From Pelosinus sp. IPA-1 (lineage in GTDB: Bacteria > Bacillota > Negativicutes > DSM-13327), in assembly GCF_030269905.1 (NCBI RefSeq), contig NZ_BSVC01000001.1, forward strand, positions 186,001-250,000: a stretch of 64,000 nt of DNA. The letters run 5' to 3'. A program made the translations under genes and the position numbers. Within the stretch, counting starts at the first letter, position 1; every line of letters begins with the position of its first letter. Below, piece after piece: positions 1 through 8,092 of this stretch. The notes under the pieces are model-generated. The model had not been told where the DNA came from. It worked only from the letters and a program-made list of their open reading frames with translations, and made no database searches.

Positions 1-833
1 TTTTTCTTATTAAATATTATGCCGATGGTGCGAGACGGAATGGGAGGGGAAACGGGAATTTCTACAAGGTTCCCATTGGCCAGATCTTGTTCAATAAAAT
101 TTTTAATTACAACGGTTACGCCTAAGCCAATTTTGGCAAATTCAATAAGAAAATCCATAGTATTAATTTCTATTTCAGGTTTAATAAATATATTATTTTC
201 AATAAAAAATTGATCAATATATTGGCGTGTAATATTATCTGATTCGAGAAGCATGAAAATGGCTTTTGTGAAAATATCGTTAGGCGCCACCACTTGAATG
301 CTTTTTAAATACTCTTTTTCAGCAACAAAGATGTCTTGGATAGTAGCTAATTTGATAAAAGTATAGGAATCCAGATTAAATGGGCGGCTGACAATACCAA
401 AGTCAATCATTCCTTGGTCAATGTGCTGTAATGTATCAAAAGTGGTTTTATTAATAATTTTTATTTTAATTTCAGGATATTGATTCATAAAGGGTTTAAG
501 GTGGGGGAGAAGAAAATGCTTACATAACGTCGTACTAACACCAATGGTAATTACACCTTGTTTTTTGCTCTTAAGTTCCGTTAGGGTATTTTCACCTTCT
601 GAAATGAGATGGAGTGCCTTTTCTATATATTCATAGAAAAGTTTCCCTTCTGTCGTTAAAGTCACTCCCTTTGAACTGCGGGAAAATAATTTAATATCAA
701 GAATTGCTTCTAGTTTTTTTATGGACTTACTTACTGCTGGTTGACTGATATACAATGCCGCTGCTGCATGGGAGATATTTTTATAGTATGCAACAGTATG
801 AAAAATTTTATATAGTTCTAAATCTTTACTCAT
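1..833 (-). CDS. LysR-family transcriptional regulator (3' end outside window)
   Basis: An open frame of at least 277 codons begins at the ATG at 833 and runs off the window start without a stop. The N-terminus reads as a LysR winged helix, with SQPAVSKSIKKLE as recognition helix at residues 30-42. The effector-binding fold follows (GVITIGVSTTLCKHFLLP near 90-107). LysR proteins are about 290-310 aa, so only the last 15-30 residues are missing. It is divergent from the dehydratase cluster starting at 925, the usual arrangement for a LysR activator and its target, so it probably responds to a substrate or product of that pathway. The effector cannot be read from the sequence. Confidence 0.9.
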   Translation of the reverse strand, partial: MSKDLELYKIFHTVAYYKNISHAAAALYISQPAVSKSIKKLEAILDIKLFSRSSKGVTLTTEGKLFYEYIEKALHLISEGENTLTELKSKKQGVITIGVSTTLCKHFLLPHLKPFMNQYPEIKIKIINKTTFDTLQHIDQGMIDFGIVSRPFNLDSYTFIKLATIQDIFVAEKEYLKSIQVVAPNDIFTKAIFMLLESDNITRQYIDQFFIENNIFIKPEIEINTMDFLIEFAKIGLGVTVVIKNFIEQDLANGNLVEIPVSPPIPSRTIGIIFNKK

Positions 834-849
834 ACTATAACCCCTCGTT

Positions 850-869
850 ATATTAAATATAATTAATAT
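850..869. promoter_or_regulatory. Candidate LysR-binding dyad in the divergent promoter region
   Basis: The arms ATATTA and TAATAT face each other across 8 bases in the 91-bp gap between the divergent LysR and leuD-like genes. The size and T/A ends fit a LysR-type T-N11-A box. It is AT-rich, so chance is possible. Confidence 0.4.
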
Positions 870-924
870 GTATTATTATTATAACACGTTAACTTTTATA
901 ATAGTAGAAAGGCTAGAAAGAGAG

Positions 925-1416
925 ATGATTAAATTGATTAAAGGTAAGGTATGGAAATTCGGTAATGATGTAGATACGGATCAAATCATTCCGTCCCAAT
1001 ATTTGCTATTGCCCACCGTAGAGGAAATGAAGCAGTATACCTTTGAACCTTTAGACAAAGACTTTGCTTCTACTATATGTGCAGGTGACGTCATTGTAGG
1101 AGGAGAAAATTTTGGTTCCGGTTCTTCCAGAGAACAGGCTCCATTAGTACTAAAAGCCTTAGGGGTAAGTGCAGTGGTAGCAAAATCTTTTGCAAGAATT
1201 TTCTTTAGAAATGCGATTAATATTGGATTGCCGGTAATACTCTGCAAAGAAGTTTATGATGATGTACAAAATCAGGATACCCTCGAGATCGACGTGCAAA
1301 GAGGTAGCATCCGAAGTGTCAAATCAGGTGAAATTTTTACATCTACCACGTTGCCAGCTCACGTGATGAACATATTAAAAGCAGGCGGCTTGATCGGATT
1401 TTTAAATCAGAAATAA
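925..1416 (+). CDS. leuD: LeuD-like small subunit of an aconitase-superfamily dehydratase (first pair)
   Basis: This 163-aa protein has the swivel domain of the 3-isopropylmalate dehydratase small subunit: VDTDQIIPSQYL near residues 16-27 and the substrate-binding [10 protein letters not shown] at 64-73. I start it at ATG 925 behind a purine-rich site; an upstream in-frame ATG at 868 would add a tail absent from the family. It is followed 13 bp later by its large subunit and then by a second LeuD/LeuC pair, all in one orientation. No leuA or leuB is adjacent. The substrate could be isopropylmalate, homoaconitate, methylated malates or related 2-hydroxy acids. The specificity loop (YLLLPTVEE) does not settle this. 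Confidence 0.88.
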   Translation: MIKLIKGKVWKFGNDVDTDQIIPSQYLLLPTVEEMKQYTFEPLDKDFASTICAGDVIVGGENFGSGSSREQAPLVLKALGVSAVVAKSFARIFFRNAINIGLPVILCKEVYDDVQNQDTLEIDVQRGSIRSVKSGEIFTSTTLPAHVMNILKAGGLIGFLNQK

Positions 1417-1429
1417 AGGGGGTACGACA

Positions 1430-2686
1430 ATGGGAATGACGATAGGAGAGAAAATCTTGGCTCGGGCTAGTGGTAAGGATGTTGTGAAACCTGGGGAAAT
1501 CATCACGGCAAAAGTAGATTTATGTATGAGTAATGATGGTACAACCCATTTAAATATTGATATATTTGAAAATCAACTGAAGGCAGAAAAAGTCTATAAT
1601 CCAGATAAGGTAGTTTTTATTGTAGATCATAATGTGCCTTCAGAAAGTGCCAAAACTGCTGAGGTACACAAAAAAATGCGAATATTTGCGCAAAAACATC
1701 AAATTCCATTTTATGAAGGAACAGGCGTGTGTCATCAGATCATGATTGAAGATTTTGTTGTACCGGGACAGTTGATCATTGCGGCAGATTCTCATACCTG
1801 TTCTTATGGTGGGCTAGGAGCCTTTGGCACAGGGGTGGGCTGTACGGATTTTACTTCTGTAATGCATACAGGAGAAATATGGCTGATGGTGCCAGAGACA
1901 TTAAAGTTTATTATTGAAGGTAAGTTTAAACCAGGTGTATATGCGCGGGATTTGATCTTAAAAATCATTGGTGACATAGGGGCAAATGGAGCTAACTACA
2001 AGATTATGGAGTTTGGCGGACCGGCCGTGAAAGATTTTACCATTGATGATAGAGTTGTACTTTGTAATATGGCGGTGGAGGCAGGAGCAAAAAGTGGTCT
2101 TATTGCGCCAGATGAAACTACTATTGAATATGTTACCTCCAAAGGGCGTCAAGATATGCATCTATTTACTAGTGATGAGGATGCAGTGTATGAGAAGATA
2201 TATTACTATAATTTAGATGAATTAGAGCCGATGATTGCTATACCTCACTGTGTAGATGATGTCGTTCCCATAAAAGAGATTTCCGAAGTAAAGATTAATC
2301 AGGGATTTATTGGTTCCTGCAATAACGGAAGAATCGAAGAACTTCGTGCTGCCGCAGAAATTTTACGGGGAAATAAGGTTGATCCTTATATGAAACTACT
2401 GATTTCCCCTGCCTCGAAAGCAATATACTTACAGGCTTTATCAGAAGGGCTCATTGACATTTTCGTCGAAAGTGGCGCGATGGTACTTAATCCAAATTGT
2501 AGTGTTTGCTGGGGAAGCTGCCAGGGGGTAATTGGTGAAGGGGAAGTCTTATTATCTACAGGAACACGAAACTTTAAAGGTAGAGCAGGCCATCCTAATT
2601 CCAGTATTTACTTGGCTTCAGCAGCTACGGTTGCTGCTTCAGCTCTTACAGGAAAAATAACAGATCCCAGGGGGGCAGTACAATGA
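1430..2686 (+). CDS. leuC: LeuC-like large subunit, [4Fe-4S] dehydratase (first pair)
   Basis: This 418-aa protein has the length and signatures of the bacterial/archaeal LeuC/homoaconitase large subunit. The DSHTCSYGGLGAFGTG signature is present, and the cluster-binding cysteines are at about residues 297 (GSCNNGR), 357 and 360 (NCSVC). The usual SCTNGR is SCNNGR here, while the second copy keeps the Thr. RBS AAAGGGGG lies before ATG 1430. Its stop overlaps the start of the next leuD by 4 bp (ATGA), indicating translational coupling. It should form a heterodimer with the small subunit upstream and hydrate/dehydrate a 2-substituted malate-type acid. The exact substrate is unknown. Confidence 0.9.
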   Translation: MGMTIGEKILARASGKDVVKPGEIITAKVDLCMSNDGTTHLNIDIFENQLKAEKVYNPDKVVFIVDHNVPSESAKTAEVHKKMRIFAQKHQIPFYEGTGVCHQIMIEDFVVPGQLIIAADSHTCSYGGLGAFGTGVGCTDFTSVMHTGEIWLMVPETLKFIIEGKFKPGVYARDLILKIIGDIGANGANYKIMEFGGPAVKDFTIDDRVVLCNMAVEAGAKSGLIAPDETTIEYVTSKGRQDMHLFTSDEDAVYEKIYYYNLDELEPMIAIPHCVDDVVPIKEISEVKINQGFIGSCNNGRIEELRAAAEILRGNKVDPYMKLLISPASKAIYLQALSEGLIDIFVESGAMVLNPNCSVCWGSCQGVIGEGEVLLSTGTRNFKGRAGHPNSSIYLASAATVAASALTGKITDPRGAVQ

Positions 2687-3177
2687 ATAGAAAATTTACA
2701 GGAAGAGTTTGGAAACTAGGAGATGATATTGATACGGATATTATTATCCCTACCCAGTTTCTTGCCTTGAACTCAGTAGAAGATATGAAGAGATATGCAT
2801 TTTATCCTCTAAGGCCCAGGTTGCCTGAATTGATTAATCCAGGGGACATTATTGTAGCAGGGAAAAACTTTGGTTGTGGTTCTTCACGGGAACAAGCGCC
2901 AGAAATTATCGCAGCATTGAAAGTTGGCTGTATTATTGCTAAATCTTATGCTAGGATATTTTATCGCAATGCGTTTAATAATGGTTTGCTGCTTCTTGAG
3001 AATGAAGACCTTTATGATTGTTGCGGAGAAGGCGATGAAGTTTCTGTAAATCTTGAAAGCAGTAAAGTATCCCTAGGGAAAAAAGCATTTAAGGTATCTT
3101 CCATACCCAGGGATTTACTAAAGATGGTAGAAGCAGGCGGACTAGTTCCTTTTATGAGAGAACGGAATGGCAAGTAG
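2683..3177 (+). CDS. leuD: LeuD-like small subunit (second pair)
   Basis: This 164-aa paralogue of the 925-1416 gene has [19 protein letters not shown] in the specificity-loop region and [10 protein letters not shown] in the active-site loop. The loop differs from the first copy (FLALNS versus YLLLPT), so the two dehydratases probably handle different acids or successive steps. It overlaps the preceding leuC by 4 bp and lies 20 bp before its own large subunit. The order D-C-D-C points to duplication of a pair rather than of single genes. Confidence 0.88.
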   Translation: MNRKFTGRVWKLGDDIDTDIIIPTQFLALNSVEDMKRYAFYPLRPRLPELINPGDIIVAGKNFGCGSSREQAPEIIAALKVGCIIAKSYARIFYRNAFNNGLLLLENEDLYDCCGEGDEVSVNLESSKVSLGKKAFKVSSIPRDLLKMVEAGGLVPFMRERNGK

Positions 3178-3197
3178 TGTAAAAAGGAGGTAGGATT

Positions 3198-4460
3198 ATG
3201 GGATATACTCTAGCAGAAAAAATCATCATGAAAAATACTGGGAAAAAGTCGGTTACTCCAGGTGAACTGCTCAATGTTAATGTGGATCGGGTCATGGTTC
3301 ACGACATTTTTGCCCCTTTTGTAGTTGAAAAATTTAGAGAAATGGGCTTTGAGAAAGTCTGGAATCCAGATAAGATTGTTTTTGTCTATGATCATCTTGT
3401 TCCCACTAGTTTTATTGAAGATTTTCGCCACCATAAAATAGGGGATGACTTTGCCAGAGAACAAAACATTAAGGCTGTTCATCGTTCTGATGGTGTTTGT
3501 CATCAATTGATGCCAGAGTTACGATATGTTGTTCCTGGTCAAGTGGTTTTTGGTACAGATTCTCATACGACTACCTATGGGGCAATTGGTGCTTTTTCTA
3601 CAGGGATTGGTTATACGGAAATGGCGGCAATTTTTGGAACGGGAGAGTTATGGATAAAGGTTCCGCCAACTCTAAAGTTTATCATAAATGGTGATCTACC
3701 AAAGGGCGTATATGCCAAAGATATCATTTTAAGAATTCTTGGGGATATTGGAGCTGACGGAGCTACTTATAAAGCCATGGAGTTTACTGGCTCCACAATT
3801 GATGGTTTAAGTATATCTTCAAGAATGACGCTTTCCAACATGGCAGTAGAAGCGGGAGCTAAGGTCGGAGTAATTGCCCCTGATGAAAAAACTTTCGCAT
3901 TTAGTGGCGTAGATGGCAATAAGTATCAGGATTTAAAAAGCGACCATGATGCAGGGTATGAAAAGGTTTTCACCTATGATGCATCCACATTAAAACCTGT
4001 TGTTGCCTGTCCATCAAATGTAGATAATATTAGTGATGTGGAACAATTGTATGGAACAAAAATAGATCAAGGTTTTATTGGATCCTGTACCAATGGCAGG
4101 CTTGAAGATTTGGAGATCGCAGCCGAAATACTAAAGGGACGTAAAATTGCCCCTTTTACAAGGCTTATTGTGACCCCTGCTAGCCGCAGTATCTACGCAG
4201 AAGCTGTGAAAAAAGGTATTATCGGTATTTTAGTGGAAGCGGGAGCCATTATGAATCCACCTTCCTGTGGCTTATGCTGTGGCAGGAGTGGCGGTATTGT
4301 ATCAGATGGGGAGAAAGTCATTGCAACGAATAATCGAAATTTCTTAGGCAGGATGGGCAGTCCTAAGTCTGAAATCTTCCTTGCCTCCCCAGCGACAGTC
4401 GCTGCTGCCGTATTGGAAGGTAAAATTGTGAATCCAAGAAAGTATTTATCCGATGACTAA
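3198..4460 (+). CDS. leuC: LeuC-like large subunit, [4Fe-4S] dehydratase (second pair)
   Basis: This 420-aa protein has the canonical DSHTTTYGAIGAFSTG motif and the three cluster cysteines at about 297 (GSCTNGR), 357 and 360 (PSCGLCCG). A strong AAGGAGG site precedes ATG 3198. It is the last gene of the LysR-linked cluster; a hairpin-rich element and then a terminator follow. Together with the preceding LeuD it should make a complete second enzyme. Two full dehydratase pairs without leuA/leuB argue for a catabolic or special biosynthetic acid pathway rather than leucine synthesis, but this is inference. Confidence 0.9.
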   Translation: MGYTLAEKIIMKNTGKKSVTPGELLNVNVDRVMVHDIFAPFVVEKFREMGFEKVWNPDKIVFVYDHLVPTSFIEDFRHHKIGDDFAREQNIKAVHRSDGVCHQLMPELRYVVPGQVVFGTDSHTTTYGAIGAFSTGIGYTEMAAIFGTGELWIKVPPTLKFIINGDLPKGVYAKDIILRILGDIGADGATYKAMEFTGSTIDGLSISSRMTLSNMAVEAGAKVGVIAPDEKTFAFSGVDGNKYQDLKSDHDAGYEKVFTYDASTLKPVVACPSNVDNISDVEQLYGTKIDQGFIGSCTNGRLEDLEIAAEILKGRKIAPFTRLIVTPASRSIYAEAVKKGIIGILVEAGAIMNPPSCGLCCGRSGGIVSDGEKVIATNNRNFLGRMGSPKSEIFLASPATVAAAVLEGKIVNPRKYLSDD

Positions 4461-4670
4461 ACCGCTCTAAGACTCCCAACTTCATCTCGTTAACAGCCTG
4501 TAATATCCTGCACTCTGGTTCGGATAACAGTCTGTAAAACTCGAAGTAAGTTCGCTCTAAGGATTTTCGAATCCAAGGCTCACTTATATAAGTGGGAGTT
4601 AAGAGCGGCTAAGTCCCTGGATAAGTGCGACTAAGATTCAGATGGAGTTAAAACTCCATCTGAATCAAGT
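4461..4670. repeat. Hairpin-rich intergenic element C (related in plan to family B)
   Basis: The stretch is non-coding and built of inverted repeats. An outer pair lies at about 4463-4482 and 4591-4609 (CCGCTCT..ACTCCC against GGGAGTTAAGAGCGG). Inside are GGATTTTCGAATCC (4561-4574) and CACTTATATAAGTG (4581-4594). A 15-bp perfect stem pairs 4635-4649 with 4652-4666. The linker between the last two hairpins contains TAAGAGCGGCTAAG, which matches the family B linker (TAAGAACGGCTAAG) at 13 of 14 bases although the flanking stems differ. Confidence 0.7.
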
Positions 4671-4687
4671 CTTCTTTATAACTACAA

Positions 4688-4732
4688 AAAAAGCACTAGC
4701 TGCCGTTTCATTGGCAACTAGTGCTTTCTTAT
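4688..4732 (+). terminator. Terminator after the leuDC cluster
   Basis: AAAGCACTAG pairs with CTAGTGCTTT, extended inside by TGCC/GGCA, and is followed by TCTTATT. Runs of A upstream make it usable from the minus strand too. Confidence 0.8.
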
Positions 4733-4780
4733 TGCGCTAGAGAGTATATGTTTTAGAATAGAGCGAGAAAAGAATGATTT

Positions 4781-4866
4781 AGCTACAGAGGCGCAGAGTC
4801 ACGGAGGGGAATTTTTTAACCCTATTTATTTTCCTCTGTGCCCTTTGTGTCTCTGTGGTTAAAAAT
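4781..4866. repeat. Degenerate relative of repeat family A
   Basis: The left arm CTACAGAGGCGCAGAGTCAC is roughly complementary to the right arm ending TTTGTGTCTCTGTGGTT. The layout and the CTCTGTGG/CCACAGAG wording resemble family A (TTTGTGTCTTTGTGGTT), but the middle differs. It lies just downstream of tcdA on that gene's strand. Confidence 0.55.
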
Positions 4867-4882
4867 TTGTAAATTTTTCTTT

Positions 4883-5644
4883 TTACTTCTTACTAAAGGC
4901 AATGTCTTTTACGACTTCACCAGCGATGATTAGGCCAGCAACGGATGGCACGAAAGAGATACTACCAGGGATTTGACGGCGAATTGTACATTTTCGGGTA
5001 GTGCCTGAGGGGCAGATGCAACCTGTTGTACAACTCGACCCTTCTGTTTCTTTTGGGGTTATTGGCACTTCTTTTGAATAGACCACCTTTAAGGAAGGAA
5101 TCCCACGTTTTTTTAATTCTTTACGCATTACTTTGGCTAAGGGGCATACAGAAGTTTTGTAAATATCCGCTACTTCAAATTGTGTTGGATCTAGTTTATT
5201 ACCGGCACCCATGCAGCTTATAATGGGGATATTTTTCGCATTAGCCTTTTGAATTAAATCAATTTTTCCTGTTACTGTATCAATGGCATCTACGATATAG
5301 TCATAGTCATCAAAAATTAATTCATCGGCAGTATCTGGCATATAAAATTTTTGTAAGGTTGTTACTTCTACGTCAGGGTTAATTTCTAAAATTCGTTCTT
5401 TCATAACCTCAACTTTAGCTTTGCCTACAGTTTTGCGGGTCGCAAGTAATTGACGATTAATGTTAGTTAAGCAAACACAGTCGTCATCAATGAGGACTAG
5501 TTTGCCTACCCCTGATCGAACCAATCCTTCTACAGTATAAGATCCTACACCGCCAATGCCAAAAACAGCTACTTTACTGTTCTTTAATCTATTTAATGCT
5601 TCCTCGCCAATTAGTAATTCAGTTCGAGAAAATTGATGTAACAT
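4883..5644 (-). CDS. tcdA: tRNA threonylcarbamoyladenosine dehydratase TcdA (ThiF/E1-like)
   Basis: This 253-aa ThiF/MoeB-fold protein has the ATP-binding loop GIGGVGS at residues 29-35, the acidic DDD stretch near 53-55 and NRQL adenylation residues near 64-67. Length and pattern fit TcdA (CsdL/YgdL), which dehydrates t6A37 of ANN-decoding tRNAs to the cyclic form using ATP in the cytoplasm. RBS AGGTGAC precedes ATG 5644. It stands alone. A moonlighting E1-like activating role cannot be excluded, but no ThiS/MoaD-like partner is nearby. Confidence 0.88.
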   Translation of the reverse strand: MLHQFSRTELLIGEEALNRLKNSKVAVFGIGGVGSYTVEGLVRSGVGKLVLIDDDCVCLTNINRQLLATRKTVGKAKVEVMKERILEINPDVEVTTLQKFYMPDTADELIFDDYDYIVDAIDTVTGKIDLIQKANAKNIPIISCMGAGNKLDPTQFEVADIYKTSVCPLAKVMRKELKKRGIPSLKVVYSKEVPITPKETEGSSCTTGCICPSGTTRKCTIRRQIPGSISFVPSVAGLIIAGEVVKDIAFSKK

Positions 5645-5864
5645 CTTGTCACCTATTCCTATTCAATATTTTATGGATGAGCTATGTGAAGAATTCAGTC
5701 CAGCCCACTCTATTTAGACTTTGTAACTTAAAAATTTGTTTATAGATTAGTATTCGTAATCTATAATAAAAGGAAATTCGACTCACCAAATCTTATCAAA
5801 AATACGTATAAAATTCAACTGTATCTTATATTAAACTCTTTCTTTTAAAGTTATTACTTTTGTA

Positions 5865-5894
5865 CAAGGAAATGGTCGTTTGCATATGGAATAT
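5865..5894 (+). promoter_or_regulatory. SigH-like promoter upstream of the PTP-like phosphatase
   Basis: CAAGGAAAT, a 12-base spacer, then ATGGAATAT: the -10 part fits RNNGAATWW exactly and the -35 part has one mismatch to RNAGGAWWW. It lies 60 bp before the start codon. The rest of the 309-bp gap (5645-5953) shows nothing I recognise. Confidence 0.5.
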
Positions 5895-5953
5895 ACATAG
5901 GAGCAAAAATATGCCAGTAGTATCTGGTAAAACCAACAAAAGGAGTAGTTATT

Positions 5954-6850
5954 ATGAAAAAAATTGCAGCAATGATTGCGTTCCTCTTATTATTTTGTCC
6001 GTCTTTTCTACGGGCTATGTCTGAAGTTACACAAAATGAACCAGTCATTAAGATTGACAGCAATCATGAATCGCAGCTTCCTAAAAATTTTAGAACAACA
6101 AGTAATTTAGAGAATTTTACAGAAAATATACCTTCTACGTTAGGGCTTACAGAACTGCATGAATCAGGGAGTGCTCAATTTTCAGAAAAAGAATTTACCC
6201 AAGTTTTAGGTAAAATATCTGGGAAAATCATTATTGTTGACTTACGGCAAGAATCTCATGGATTTTTAGATGGTACGGCTGTAAGCTGGTATGGGAAAAA
6301 AAACTGGGCAAATGTTGGTAAAAGCTTAGAGGAAATTGAGAAAGATGAACAAGAACGATTGCAGTCATCACTAACTACTCCCATAAACATAGCACCTTTT
6401 AAAGCAAACGAGGCAGGGAAAATCAGCAATGCACTTACGGAAGCTCAACTTGTTTCTTCTTATGGAGTACAATATTTTCGTATTCCCGTTACGGATCATA
6501 TGCCGCCTAGTAATGAGAATGTAGATCAATTTATTCAGTTTTATAAGAGCTTACCTCAAGATGCTTGGCTTCATTTTCATTGTCATGCTGGCCATGGCCG
6601 GACGACTACTTTTATGGCTATGTATGATATTTTGCGAAATGGGAAAAAGGTTAGCTTTGAAGATATCATGAAACGTCAAGCTTTATTAGGTAATATGGAT
6701 CTTCGGGAAATACCATCATCTAAAAAAGCTTGGGAACGGAAACTTTATGAAGATCGGGCACTCTTTATTAAACAGTTTTATGATTATGTAACTCAATCAA
6801 GTGATGATTTGCCCGTTATGTGGTCTGATTGGATTGGACAGCATCAATAA
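5954..6850 (+). CDS. Secreted PTP-like inositol-phosphate phosphatase (phytase family)
   Basis: This 298-aa protein has a signal peptide (about 1-21, positive start and hydrophobic core, cut near LRAMS). The body matches, from memory, the Selenomonas ruminantium PTP-like phytase along its length: LPKNFRTT near 35, VDLRQESHGFLDG near 95, LPQDAWLHFHC near 200. The catalytic P-loop is CHAGHGRTT with Cys210 and Arg216, and general acid Asp181 lies in VTDH. It should act outside the membrane on phosphorylated inositols. The P-loop variable residues are His where I recall Glu and Val (CEAGVGR) in the Selenomonas enzyme, so substrate preference may differ. RBS AAAGGAG. An MFS carrier follows 45 bp later. 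Confidence 0.85.
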   Translation: MKKIAAMIAFLLLFCPSFLRAMSEVTQNEPVIKIDSNHESQLPKNFRTTSNLENFTENIPSTLGLTELHESGSAQFSEKEFTQVLGKISGKIIIVDLRQESHGFLDGTAVSWYGKKNWANVGKSLEEIEKDEQERLQSSLTTPINIAPFKANEAGKISNALTEAQLVSSYGVQYFRIPVTDHMPPSNENVDQFIQFYKSLPQDAWLHFHCHAGHGRTTTFMAMYDILRNGKKVSFEDIMKRQALLGNMDLREIPSSKKAWERKLYEDRALFIKQFYDYVTQSSDDLPVMWSDWIGQHQ

Positions 6851-6895
6851 GTAGTCCTTAGAACAAACTGAACTTAGGACCTAAAGGAGCTATTC

Positions 6896-8092
6896 ATGAA
6901 CAATAAGGGGCTAAAAGCTAAGCAATTTAATAATACACCAATTACAATTTTATTAGTTCTGCTATATGTAATTGTTGCCATGAGTGATAACTTTAAAGGA
7001 ATCTTTGTGCCCTTTTTTAAAGAAGATTTTCGGCTTAATAATACGGAAATTGGCTATATGTTAACAGCAGGTCTGTTGGCTTACGCAGTCTTTCAGTATA
7101 TTGGCGGGATCTTTATTGAAAAAATTGGTTATAAGAAGGTCATAGCTCTTGGCTTTTTAATTGGTATGGCTTCCTTATTACTTTTAATTACCTGTAAAAG
7201 CTACCTGGTATTAATTCTTGGTTTATTTGGTTTAAATATTGGCATGGCCATGTTTAATGTTGGGGTAAATACCTTAGGGCCAGTCCTTACCGTTGCCTCA
7301 ACCGCCGTACTGATGAATTTTGTAAATTTTTCTTATGGGGCTAGTAACACTGTAATTCAAAAAGTCGTTGGTAATCTTTTATCAAAAGGAGTAGAGTGGA
7401 CCCAATTTTATGTTTTTATGCTGTTTTGTTCCGGGATTTTATTTGTATATTTGCTACTAATAAAAATACCCTATGCACCAAAAAGTGAAAAAGCAAATTA
7501 TAGTAAAATGGATTTGCTTAAAAATAAAATGCTTTATCTTTATATTATCGCTTTAGGTTTTTACCTTGCCTCTGAATATGGGATAGGAAATTGGTTTGTT
7601 ACTTACATGGGGGAAGAATTCAAATTAGATGCCGATGGTCGGGCGCTGTACGCAGCCTTATTCTTTGGGGCCGAAACAGTGGGAAGGTTATTTGGTGGAT
7701 ATATCGTTGATAGACTGGGAACTTTTAAGAGTATGCTGCTCTATGGATGTTTTGCTACTTTGTTTTCTACCGTCGGTATACTATTAGGTGAAGCCGGGCT
7801 CATTATATTCTCTATCGCAGGGTTATTTTATTCTATAATCTATCCTACCATTATAATGACGGCACATACAGTTTTTAAGGAAGCTGCATCCTATGCCACA
7901 GGGCTAATTTTGATGTGTGGAACTCTTATTGCTATGGTCGTTAATATGTTTATGGGTGTAGCGAACGATGTAATAGGTGTTTATTATTCTTATTATAGTA
8001 TAGCTATCTGCATAGCAATCACTACATTATCAATTTTATTTATTAAGCGCAAAGTAGAAACTGTAGAGGTAAAGGTAGGAGAGAGTATCTAA
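6896..8092 (+). CDS. Major facilitator superfamily transporter
   Basis: This 398-aa integral membrane protein has about 12 hydrophobic segments, a loop 2-3 motif (GGIFIEKIGYKKV near 66-78) and a matching repeat in the second half (GGYIVDRLGTFKSM near 263-276), the two-fold MFS pattern. RBS AAAGGAGC before ATG 6896. Its last base is shared with the AraC-type gene that follows, so the two are co-translated. It lies 45 bp after the phosphatase, which suggests uptake of a product of that enzyme, perhaps an inositol or sugar, but substrate cannot be read from the sequence. Confidence 0.85.
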   Translation: MNNKGLKAKQFNNTPITILLVLLYVIVAMSDNFKGIFVPFFKEDFRLNNTEIGYMLTAGLLAYAVFQYIGGIFIEKIGYKKVIALGFLIGMASLLLLITCKSYLVLILGLFGLNIGMAMFNVGVNTLGPVLTVASTAVLMNFVNFSYGASNTVIQKVVGNLLSKGVEWTQFYVFMLFCSGILFVYLLLIKIPYAPKSEKANYSKMDLLKNKMLYLYIIALGFYLASEYGIGNWFVTYMGEEFKLDADGRALYAALFFGAETVGRLFGGYIVDRLGTFKSMLLYGCFATLFSTVGILLGEAGLIIFSIAGLFYSIIYPTIIMTAHTVFKEAASYATGLILMCGTLIAMVVNMFMGVANDVIGVYYSYYSIAICIAITTLSILFIKRKVETVEVKVGESI

